Positions 25,613-32,913 of a DNA stretch of 64,000 nucleotides are shown here, one piece after another. Every line of letters starts with the position of its first letter. The stretch's first letter is position 1. The translations under genes and the position numbers were made by a program. The DNA is from Rhodovibrionaceae bacterium (GTDB lineage Bacteria; Pseudomonadota; Alphaproteobacteria; Kiloniellales; DSM-21159): the NCBI GenBank assembly GCA_028279885.1, contig JANQMX010000090.1, forward strand, positions 1-64,000, given 5' to 3'. The notes below the pieces were generated by a model. That model saw only the letters and a list, made by a program, of their open reading frames with translations. It did no database searches and was not told the origin of the DNA.

Positions 25613-26545
25613 ATGGCAGAAGCCCGCAAGGTGGTGATCACCTGCGCCGTCACTGGATCCATTCACACGCCCTCGATGTCACCGCACTTGCCGGTCACGC
25701 CGGGCGAGATCGCCGAGGCGGCGATCGCGGCAGCCGAGGCCGGTGCCAGCATCCTGCATCTCCATGCGCGCAATCCTGAGGACGGGCGCCCGAGCCAGGA
25801 CCCGGCCGTCTACGAGCAGTTTCTCCCCCGCATCAAACAGAGCACCAACGCGGTGGTGAACATCACCACCGGCGGCGGCCCGACCATGCCGGTGGCCGAA
25901 CGCATGCTTCCGGCGGTCACGTTTCAGCCCGAGGTGGCCTCCTTGAACATGGGCTCGATGAACTTCGGGCTCTATCCCATGCTGGGGCGCTTCAAGGAGT
26001 TCAAGCACGACTGGGAGCGCGCCCATCTGGAGGGCAGCCGCGACATGGTGTTCAAGAACACCTTCGCCGATATCGAGGGCATCTTGAGCGCCTGCCGCGA
26101 CAACGGCACCCGCTTCGAATGCGAGTGCTACGACATCGGCCATCTCTACACTCTGGCTCACTTCCTCGACCGCGGCGTGATCGAGCCGCCGCTCTTCGTG
26201 CAGAGCGTCTTCGGCATCTTGGGTGGCATCGGCGGGCATCCTGAGGACCTGATGCACATGCGGCGCACGGCCGACCGCCTGTTCGGCGACCAGTACCACT
26301 GGTCTATCCTGGGGGCAGGGCGGCAACAGATCGCACTGGCCACCATGGGGGCGACGATGGGCGCCAACGTGCGGGTCGGTCTGGAGGACAATCTTTGGAT
26401 CGGGCCGGGTCAGCTCGCCGAGAGCAACGCGGCCCAGGTCACGAAGATCCGCCAGGTGCTGGAAGGGTTGTCGCTTGCGGTGGCCACGCCGGATGAAGCG
26501 CGCGCCCTCTTGAACCTCAAGGGCGGCGACCGCGTGGCCTTCTGA
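25613..26545 (+). CDS. beta-keto acid cleavage enzyme (BKACE, DUF849)
   Basis: This 310-residue TIM-barrel enzyme is of the 3-keto-5-aminohexanoate cleavage (Kce/BKACE) family, which condenses a beta-keto acid with acetyl-CoA and splits it to acetoacetate and a new acyl-CoA. Zinc-site and active-site motifs are ITCAVTGS, ILHLHARNPEDGRPSQDP and the conserved Glu in FECECYDIGHL, with the C-terminal DNLWIGPGQLAESNA. GGGGAGG precedes the ATG. It is divergent from the aminotransferase-dgcN-dgcA operon. The beta-keto acid accepted cannot be read from sequence; a product of the aminotransferase is possible. Confidence 0.92.
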   Translation: MAEARKVVITCAVTGSIHTPSMSPHLPVTPGEIAEAAIAAAEAGASILHLHARNPEDGRPSQDPAVYEQFLPRIKQSTNAVVNITTGGGPTMPVAERMLPAVTFQPEVASLNMGSMNFGLYPMLGRFKEFKHDWERAHLEGSRDMVFKNTFADIEGILSACRDNGTRFECECYDIGHLYTLAHFLDRGVIEPPLFVQSVFGILGGIGGHPEDLMHMRRTADRLFGDQYHWSILGAGRQQIALATMGATMGANVRVGLEDNLWIGPGQLAESNAAQVTKIRQVLEGLSLAVATPDEARALLNLKGGDRVAF

Positions 26546-26550
26546 TCTCC

Positions 26551-26886
26551 ATGCACTACCGGGCGGCGATCCTGTCCTGTTGTCTCTGGCTCGGCGGCGC
26601 GCCTGCGCTTGCCGACCCGAGCATCACCGGCCATCGCCTGCTCAACTGGTGCCGCAGCGAGCAGGCGACGCCTCTATGGATGCTCTGCCTTGGCTATGTG
26701 GCCGGCGTGTCGGACCATCTGGCACGGGTGGAAGGCGCTGCGCGCTACTGTCCGCCGGAGGGCTTGAGTGACGAGGAGGAGCGGGACATCGTCATCGCCT
26801 ACCTGGACGAAAACGAAGAGCTCCGCCGCAACTCCGCACTCGACCTGATCGTGGAGAGCTTGCGCGAAGCCCATCCTTGCCCCTGA
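26551..26886 (+). CDS. secreted Rap1a/Tai-domain-like protein
   Basis: This 111-residue protein has a cleavable signal peptide (MHYRAAILSCCLWLGGAPALA) followed by a small helical domain. The pattern LLNWCRSE, CLGYVAGVSDHL, YCPPEG and the late REAHPCP Cys matches the Rap1a/Tai family, known from periplasmic immunity proteins of type VI effectors but also widespread as orphan periplasmic proteins. Four cysteines could form two disulfides. It begins 5 bases after the BKACE stop. No type VI genes or effector are nearby, so an immunity role is doubtful. Confidence 0.7.
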   Translation: MHYRAAILSCCLWLGGAPALADPSITGHRLLNWCRSEQATPLWMLCLGYVAGVSDHLARVEGAARYCPPEGLSDEEERDIVIAYLDENEELRRNSALDLIVESLREAHPCP

Positions 26887-26925
26887 CGCTGCTCGATCTG
26901 CAGCGGCAGTACCGAGGGAAGGCGG

Positions 26926-27492
26926 CTAGCCGGTTGCCTCCCGGTCTTCCCGGTCCCAGGCGAGAATGTGCTCGCGCAGGCTATCGAAGCGCGCGTCGAC
27001 CTCGGGACCGAAGAGCGGGTCGGGAGAGCTTTCGATCTTGCTGTCCACCTGCCTCAGATCGGACTCCGACAGCACCTCGCGGGCAAGCGGCAGGAAGACC
27101 TCCTCTTCCTTGCGCATGTGGTCCCAGTAGTGCTGCAGGAAATCGCGTCCCAAGGCGACGATGCCCTCTCGGGAGATCTCCGCCTCGTTGAGCAAGCTGT
27201 CGAAGCCGTGCACCAGGCGGTTGGTCAGCTCGGCGAGTTCCTCATGCTCCTTGTAGAGATCGCCAATCTTCTCCGAGGCCTCCGGCTGGCGCATCAACAG
27301 CCGCTCCAGCAGCAAGTCTTCCTTGGGGTGGTGATAGCGGTCGGGAAAGTCCCGGCAGTACTGTAGCACCCCGTCGATCACGTCGTAGTCGGGGTGCTCC
27401 GCGCGGGCGAGAACATCGAGCTGCCGCTCGAAGGCCTTGAGCAGCTTGGCCATGGCCCGATGCTCCTCTTTGAGCATGTCGATGACGTCCAT
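26926..27492 (-). CDS. hemerythrin HHE-domain protein
   Basis: This 188-residue cytosolic helical bundle has hemerythrin metal-ligand motifs: EEHRAM near the N-terminus, RYHHPKEDLLLERL, the central KEHEEL and HYWDHMRKEEEVFLP. It likely binds a diiron centre and senses or stores O2 or NO, or protects against oxidants. The start MDVIDML at 27492 has a GGAGG site; an upstream in-frame start adds non-homologous residues. It converges with the Rap1a/Tai-like gene over 39 bp. Confidence 0.9.
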   Translation of the reverse strand: MDVIDMLKEEHRAMAKLLKAFERQLDVLARAEHPDYDVIDGVLQYCRDFPDRYHHPKEDLLLERLLMRQPEASEKIGDLYKEHEELAELTNRLVHGFDSLLNEAEISREGIVALGRDFLQHYWDHMRKEEEVFLPLAREVLSESDLRQVDSKIESSPDPLFGPEVDARFDSLREHILAWDREDREATG

Positions 27493-27602
27493 CGCCTTGT
27501 CCTCCACCTTAGACCCGTTTCCGCAGCGAGAAGAAAGCACGCTCGTAGCGCGGTGGTTTTGATTTCCCTCAAATCGCCGTGGCGGCTGACTTCATGCGCC
27601 AG

Positions 27603-28526
27603 CTAGGAAATATGCTCTAAGGTATTGAACTCTTTCGCGACTTGGGCTGCTAAGCGTGCATTCGATAGCAGCAAGGCGACGTTGCAGACGCGGGTCTTGC
27701 CGCCACTCAGGTCATGCAGCCTGCCCAGGAGATAAGGCGTCACGGCGGAACCGGTGACTCCTTTCTCCTCGGCTTCGCGCAGAGCCTGCGCCGTCCAGCT
27801 CTCCAGCGTGGCAGCGTCGAGTGCGCTTTCGGCCGGCGGCGGATTGGCAATGAGAAGGCCTCCGTCGGGCAGCAGCGACCACTGTGCTGCGGCGATGCGG
27901 GCAAGCTTGACGCTGTCTTCCGAACTCTGGTCGAGGCTGACGCCGCTGTCGGCGACATAGAAGGCTGGGAAGCGGGTGGTGCGGTATCCGACGACTGGGA
28001 TGCCGAGGCTTTCCAGAGCCTCCAGGGTGGCCGGAATGTCGAGAATGGACTTGGCGCCGCTGGCGATAACCGCGACGGGCGTGCGGGCCAACTCGGCCAG
28101 GTCGGAAGAGATATCTGGATGGCTCTGCCAGTTGCGGTGCACGCCACCGATGCCGCCGGTCGCAAAGAAACGGATGCCGGCCAGGCGGGCGGCGATCATG
28201 GTGGCGGAGACGGTGGTGGCACCGAGCGCGCGGGCGGCGAGGGTGGTCGCCAGGTCGCGCCGGCCGACCTTGGCGACCTTGTCCGTCGTGGCCAGGCGCG
28301 CGACCTCCTCGTCGCTCAGGCCGACATGGAGGTGTCCGTCGATCAGCGCGACCATGGCCGGCACCGCGCCCTCCTGCCGTACGGCCGACAGCATGGCGTC
28401 CGCCGCCGAAAGGTTCTCCGGGCGCGGCAGGCCATGGGCGACGACGCTCGACTCCAGCGCCACCAGCGGCCGGCCCTCTTCGAGCGCGGCCGCCACCTCG
28501 GCACCGAGGCGCAGGTACAGGGTCAT
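27603..28526 (-). CDS. psuG: pseudouridine-5'-phosphate glycosidase
   Basis: This 307-residue enzyme cleaves the C-C glycosidic bond of pseudouridine 5'-phosphate to uracil and ribose 5-phosphate. Family motifs include ALESSVVAHGLPRPEN, KVGRRDLATTLA, FFATGGIGGVHRNW, the catalytic K159 in IASGAKSILD and the NPPPAESALD loop. Its start overlaps the HIT gene stop by 4 nt, which implies coupling. The usual partner, a PfkB-type pseudouridine kinase (PsuK), is not in the window. Confidence 0.93.
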   Translation of the reverse strand: MTLYLRLGAEVAAALEEGRPLVALESSVVAHGLPRPENLSAADAMLSAVRQEGAVPAMVALIDGHLHVGLSDEEVARLATTDKVAKVGRRDLATTLAARALGATTVSATMIAARLAGIRFFATGGIGGVHRNWQSHPDISSDLAELARTPVAVIASGAKSILDIPATLEALESLGIPVVGYRTTRFPAFYVADSGVSLDQSSEDSVKLARIAAAQWSLLPDGGLLIANPPPAESALDAATLESWTAQALREAEEKGVTGSAVTPYLLGRLHDLSGGKTRVCNVALLLSNARLAAQVAKEFNTLEHIS

Positions 28527-28945
28527 GCCGTTTCCAGCGCGCCGCGCAGCTCGCCGATGCGCGTCTCCAAAGCGGTGGTTTCGTAGGCCGCGCGCGGCAC
28601 CTTGCCCCAGATCGGCCCGGGCCAGGCGGGGTCCGTGGTCCAGCGGGCAATGACGTGGACGTGCAATTGCGGTGTCATGTTGCCGAGGGCGGCCACGTTC
28701 ATCTTGTCCGGACCATAGAGCTCGACCATGGCCAGGGAGCAGCGGGTGATCTCGTCGCAAAGCAGCTGCTGATCGGTGCGCGTGAGGTCGTGGAAGTCGC
28801 GCTTGTCGCTGCGCATGGGCACCAGCACCAGCCAGGGATAGTTGGCGTCATCCATCAGGAGAACGCGGCAGAGATCGAGATCGCAGACCGGGACGCAGTC
28901 GCGCTCCAGGTCTGGATGCAAGGCAAAGGCGGGGGCATCGCTCAT
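28523..28945 (-). CDS. HIT-family nucleotide hydrolase/transferase
   Basis: This 140-residue protein has the histidine triad region QLHVHVIARW; the first His of the classical triad is Gln, common in bacterial HIT proteins of this group. It also has an N-terminal LLMDDANYPWLVLVP strand. It likely acts on nucleotide-phosphate conjugates in the cytosol. It is cotranscribed with psuG (4-nt overlap), so a role in nucleotide salvage is plausible. Confidence 0.88.
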   Translation of the reverse strand: MSDAPAFALHPDLERDCVPVCDLDLCRVLLMDDANYPWLVLVPMRSDKRDFHDLTRTDQQLLCDEITRCSLAMVELYGPDKMNVAALGNMTPQLHVHVIARWTTDPAWPGPIWGKVPRAAYETTALETRIGELRGALETA

Positions 28946-29012
28946 TCTTGGTCTCCTTCTTGCGAAGCATTGCCCGGGCGTGGTGATCTTGCCACCTTGT
29001 AGCCGACATCGG

Positions 29013-29486
29013 ATGAGCGCGGGAAGCCGTATGAGCGGGGCAACGAGCGCCGAAGACCTGCAAGGCCTGCGGAAGGCTTGCCGCAGCGACCTCCGCCGCT
29101 GCTTCGAGATCCGCGAATCGGCGCACGAAAACCGGCAGCCCGAGTCCTACCATCGCTTCCTCGAGATCGGCGGCGCCTCGGTGGATGCCGGAAGTTGCTG
29201 GGTCTGGGAGGAGGCCGGACGGGTCGAGGGTTTTGCCGCCTACGATCCGCAAAGCGCCACCATCAATGTGCTCTACGTGCACAACGACGCCCAGGGGCGC
29301 GGTATCGGCGATGCGCTACTGCAGCAGTGCTGCGCCGACCTCAAGGCGCTCGGCTTTGGGCGCGCTTTTCTCAGCACCACGCCCGGCACGCGCGCGCAGG
29401 ACTTCTATCGCCGCCGCGGCTGGGAAGCCTTCGCCATCGACCGGGCCGGCGACCTCCGTTTCCGCCGAAGGCTAAGCGACCTCTGA
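29013..29486 (+). CDS. GNAT-family N-acetyltransferase
   Basis: This 157-residue acetyltransferase has TINVLYVHNDAQGRGIGDALL, where QGRGIG forms the acetyl-CoA pyrophosphate loop, and RAQDFYRRRGWEAF at the end. A second ATG at 29031 is also possible. It diverges from the HIT gene across 67 bp. The substrate is unknown. Confidence 0.85.
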   Translation: MSAGSRMSGATSAEDLQGLRKACRSDLRRCFEIRESAHENRQPESYHRFLEIGGASVDAGSCWVWEEAGRVEGFAAYDPQSATINVLYVHNDAQGRGIGDALLQQCCADLKALGFGRAFLSTTPGTRAQDFYRRRGWEAFAIDRAGDLRFRRRLSDL

Positions 29487-29527
29487 GTGCTATCCCCGCA
29501 GCGTGACGGCGCCCTATATTCCACAGT

Positions 29528-30550
29528 ATGAGCGCACCGCATCCCGAGACCTGGCTGCAGACGCGGCCCGAGGGCCTCTACTGCCTGCCTGGCGACTTTT
29601 TCGTCGACCCGCATCGTCCGGTCGACCGGGCGGTGGTAACCCACGGTCATGCCGACCATGCCCGCCCCAACAATCAGGCGGTCTTGGCCACGCCGGAGAC
29701 GCTGGCCATCATGCGCGCCCGCTACCGCGAGCAGGCTGGGGGCTCGTTGCAGCCCTTGCGCTACGGGGAACGTGAGAGGATAGGCGAGGTCGAGGTCTCC
29801 TTCGCGCCGGCCGGCCATGTGCTGGGCAGCGCCCAGGCGGTGTTGGAATGGCGCGGCAGCCGGGTGGTGATCTCCGGCGACTACAAGCGGCGGCGCGACC
29901 CGACCTGTCCGGCCTTCGAGCCGGTACCCTGCGACGTCTTCGTCACCGAAGCGACCTTCGGCTTGCCGGTCTTCACCCACCCGGACGACGGTGAGGAGAT
30001 CCGCAAGCTGCTGACGTCCCAAGCGCTGTTTCCGGAGCGCACCCATGTGGTCGGCGTCTATGCCCTCGGCAAGGCACAGCGTGTCATCTGCCGCCTGCGC
30101 GAGGAGGGCTATGACCGGCCGCTCTACATTCACGGCGCCTTGCAGGCCCTGTGCGATCTCTATCAGGAGCTTGGTGTGGTGCTTGGAGAACTGCGGCCGG
30201 CGACGGCCAGCTCTAAGCAGGAGATGGTCGGCCAGATCGTGCTGGCACCGCCCTCGGCCATCGCCGACCGCTGGGCGCGACGCCTCAGCGATCCCGTTGT
30301 GGTGCTGGCCTCCGGCTGGATGCGGGTGCGGCAGCGGGCCAAGCAGCGCGGCGTCGAGCTGCCGCTGGTGATGTCGGACCATGCCGACTGGCCGGAGCTG
30401 ACCCGCACCTTGGAAGACGTCGGCGCGCCGGAGGTCTGGGTCACCCACGGCAGCGAGGAGGCGCTGGTCCATTGGGCCAATGGCCAGGGCTTTCGGGCGC
30501 GGGCTCTCTCTCTCATCGGCCGCGGGGAGGAAGAGCAGGAGGTGGCATGA
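29528..30550 (+). CDS. ligase-associated DNA exonuclease (metallo-beta-lactamase fold)
   Basis: This 340-residue nuclease is of the MBL/beta-CASP type found beside bacterial ATP-dependent ligases. The metal motif is in VVTHGHADHARPNN, with further ligands in FAPAGHVLGSAQ and ISGDYKRRRDP, and the beta-CASP region ends in MSDHADWPEL. It probably trims DNA ends in repair with the ligase encoded next, whose start overlaps its stop (ATGA). The helicase Lhr and the phosphoesterase often found with this pair are absent here. Confidence 0.92.
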   Translation: MSAPHPETWLQTRPEGLYCLPGDFFVDPHRPVDRAVVTHGHADHARPNNQAVLATPETLAIMRARYREQAGGSLQPLRYGERERIGEVEVSFAPAGHVLGSAQAVLEWRGSRVVISGDYKRRRDPTCPAFEPVPCDVFVTEATFGLPVFTHPDDGEEIRKLLTSQALFPERTHVVGVYALGKAQRVICRLREEGYDRPLYIHGALQALCDLYQELGVVLGELRPATASSKQEMVGQIVLAPPSAIADRWARRLSDPVVVLASGWMRVRQRAKQRGVELPLVMSDHADWPELTRTLEDVGAPEVWVTHGSEEALVHWANGQGFRARALSLIGRGEEEQEVA

Positions 30551-32127
30551 AGGACTTCGCCGCGCTGCTCGATGCCCTGATCTTTACCCCATCGCGCAAT
30601 GGCAAGCTGCGCCACATGCAGGCTTACTTCGCCACCGCCGAGGACCCGCACCGCGGTTGGGGGCTGGCTGGCCTGACGGGTGGGCTCGACTTCAAAAGCG
30701 CCAAGCCGGCCTTGGTCAGGGCCCTGGTCGAGGAGCGGGTCGACCCGGCGCTCTTCCGCTGGTCCTACGACTTCGTCGGAGACCTGGCCGAGACAGTCGC
30801 GTTGATCTGGCCGGCGCGTCCCGGCGCGAACCGTCCGCCGAGCTTGGATGAGGTGGTCACCCGCCTGCGCCTGGCGGGCAAAAGCGAGGTGCCGGGCTTG
30901 TTGGCCGGCTGGCTCGATGCTTTGGACGCGACGGGGCGCTGGGCGCTCTTGAAGCTCATCACCGGCGGCTTGCGGGTCGGTGTTTCGGCGCGTCTGGCCA
31001 AGACCGCGCTGGCCGAATTCGGCCAGGTCGACGTGGCCGAAATTGAAGAGATCTGGCATGGCTTGGAGCCGCCCTATGGTCCGCTCTTTGACTGGCTGGA
31101 GGGACGCGGGGAAAGGCCGGAGCCGAACGAGAGCGTCGCCTTCCGTCCCATGATGCTGGCCAACCCGCTGGAAGACCGGGACTTCGAGAGCCTCGACTTT
31201 GCGGCTTACCTGGCCGAGTGGAAATGGGATGGCATCCGGGTGCAGCTGGTCGCGCGCAATGGCGAGCGGCGGCTTTACAGCCGGACCGGTGACGACATTG
31301 GCCGCGCCTTTCCCGATATCATCGAGGCGATGGATTTCGAAGCGGTGCTCGACGGTGAGCTGCTGGTGGTGCGCGACGGGCAGGTGGCCCCCTTCAATGA
31401 CCTGCAGCAGCGGCTTGGCCGCAAAACGGTCTCTGCCAAGCTGCTCGACAGCAATCCGGCCCATGTGCGGCTCTATGACATGCTTTTCGAAGGCGGCGAG
31501 GATATCCGGCCGCTGCGACTCGACGAACGCCGGCAACGGCTGGAGAGCTGGTATGGGGCAGGGCGGCCGCGCTTCGACCTTTCGCCGGTGCTGTCCGTCG
31601 CCGGCCGCGAGGCCCTGGCGGGGTTACGGGCCGAGGCGCGCACCGCCGGCATCGAGGGCCTGATGCTGAAGCGGGCCGACAGCGCCTATGTCGCCGGCCG
31701 GCCGAAAGGTCCCTGGTTCAAGTGGAAGCGCGACCCGCTGACCCTCGACGTGGTGCTGATGTATGCCCAGCGTGGCCACGGCAAGCGCAGTTCCTTCTAC
31801 TCCGACTACACCTTCGGCGCTTGGCGCGACAGTGAGGCGGGGGCGGAGCTCGTGCCGGTCGGCAAGGCTTATTTCGGCTTCACCGATGAGGAACTGAGGC
31901 AGCTCGACAAGTGGGTGCGGGACAATACGGTCGATCGTTTCGGTCCGGTGCGTGCCGTGGCGCCCGGGCTCGTCTTGGAGGTGGCTTTCGATGCGGTGCA
32001 CCCTTCGACCCGCCATAAGTCCGGCCTCGCCATGCGTTTTCCCCGCGTCAAGCGCATCCGTTGGGACAAGCCGGCGGATGAGGCCGATCGGGTCGAGACC
32101 CTCGCCGCACTGGTCGAAACCGCATAA
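30547..32127 (+). CDS. ATP-dependent DNA ligase
   Basis: This 526-residue ligase has an N-terminal DNA-binding domain (1-200), an adenylation domain with catalytic K226 in AEWKWDGIRVQ, motifs such as YSRTGDDI, VLDGELLV and GLMLKR, and the C-terminal OB fold from WFKWKRDPLTLDVVLMYAQ to FPRVKRIRWDKP. It seals nicks using ATP and is distinct from the essential NAD-dependent LigA. The 4-nt overlap with the exonuclease gene indicates a two-gene DNA-repair unit. Confidence 0.94.
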   Translation: MKDFAALLDALIFTPSRNGKLRHMQAYFATAEDPHRGWGLAGLTGGLDFKSAKPALVRALVEERVDPALFRWSYDFVGDLAETVALIWPARPGANRPPSLDEVVTRLRLAGKSEVPGLLAGWLDALDATGRWALLKLITGGLRVGVSARLAKTALAEFGQVDVAEIEEIWHGLEPPYGPLFDWLEGRGERPEPNESVAFRPMMLANPLEDRDFESLDFAAYLAEWKWDGIRVQLVARNGERRLYSRTGDDIGRAFPDIIEAMDFEAVLDGELLVVRDGQVAPFNDLQQRLGRKTVSAKLLDSNPAHVRLYDMLFEGGEDIRPLRLDERRQRLESWYGAGRPRFDLSPVLSVAGREALAGLRAEARTAGIEGLMLKRADSAYVAGRPKGPWFKWKRDPLTLDVVLMYAQRGHGKRSSFYSDYTFGAWRDSEAGAELVPVGKAYFGFTDEELRQLDKWVRDNTVDRFGPVRAVAPGLVLEVAFDAVHPSTRHKSGLAMRFPRVKRIRWDKPADEADRVETLAALVETA

Positions 32128-32168
32128 AGCTGTGTTAAACTCCTCCGACTGGGATGGGAGGATTGGCG

Positions 32169-32405
32169 ATGGCGGGCCTACAAAACGAGGGACGGCGGCG
32201 ATTGACCGTCCTTTTGTGCGGACTCGGCGGCGCTGGTTGTGCCGGCGCCATGCTGCTCGTCCTCTTGCTCTATGGCGCGCCTTACAATTCCATTTGGTGG
32301 GGCGTGATGGCGGTCATCCTGGCGGCCGCCTTCGTGGCGCCGCTCGCGTTGGTTCCGCTCGTAGACTGGGTGATCGAAGGCTACCGGGAGGCGCGCGACG
32401 ATTGA
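32169..32405 (+). CDS. small two-helix membrane protein
   Basis: This 78-residue protein has two hydrophobic segments (about 14-35 and 42-64) and a charged tail (YREARDD). The ATG at 32169 follows a GGGAGGA site; an ATG at 32154 is less well placed. It overlaps the convergent response regulator gene by 25 nt. No family is recognised. Confidence 0.6.
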   Translation: MAGLQNEGRRRLTVLLCGLGGAGCAGAMLLVLLLYGAPYNSIWWGVMAVILAAAFVAPLALVPLVDWVIEGYREARDD

Positions 32406-32824
32406 GCTTCGGCCATGCCATGGTCTGACCCGTCTGGGCACAGCAGCCGCTCGATAAGGGCCGCAAGCTCCTTCGCGTCAATCGGCTTGCTGAGGGTGGC
32501 GTGCGCACCGAGCTTCTCGGCCATATCCAGAAAGGACAGGCCGTAGCGGGTGCCCCCTCCCGAGATGGCGACAATCTTCGTGTCCGGGTTGTTTGCCCGC
32601 AGCTCTTGGATGGTCTCGATGCCTTCCTGTCCGGGCATCAGGATGTCGGTGATGACGATATCCGCCATGAAATCCGCCAGCAGCGCCAATCCGCCACGTC
32701 CTTCCGTGGCGGTTCGCACCTCATGGCCTTCCGCCTCCAGCAGATCGCTGAGGATGTCGCGGACCATCTCATTGTCATCGATGACCAGTATGCGTGCCAC
32801 GCTTACCCTCTTAATTTGTGGCAT
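32381..32824 (-). CDS. single-domain response regulator
   Basis: This receiver-only protein of 147 residues (from the ATG at 32824) has the acidic pair in ILVIDDNEMVRDIL, phospho-acceptor Asp in IVITDILMPGQEG, the switch Ser in IVAISGGG and Lys in LSKPIDAKEL. It lies just downstream of the large hybrid kinase on the same strand, 89 bp away in the direction of transcription, and may be a phosphate acceptor for it. Confidence 0.88.
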   Translation of the reverse strand: MPQIKRVSVARILVIDDNEMVRDILSDLLEAEGHEVRTATEGRGGLALLADFMADIVITDILMPGQEGIETIQELRANNPDTKIVAISGGGTRYGLSFLDMAEKLGAHATLSKPIDAKELAALIERLLCPDGSDHGMAEAQSSRASR

Positions 32825-32913
32825 TACAATAAAGGTGCCTTTGTGCACCAAAGAATTTGAACCTAGTGAGCAAAGACTAAAAAGAAAGTAATCCGTTCGT
32901 CGAATTGATCGAG

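Noticed and set aside
30163..31536. Minus-strand frame opposite the exonuclease and ligase genes
   Set aside because: It crosses two well-supported genes and shows no family similarity.
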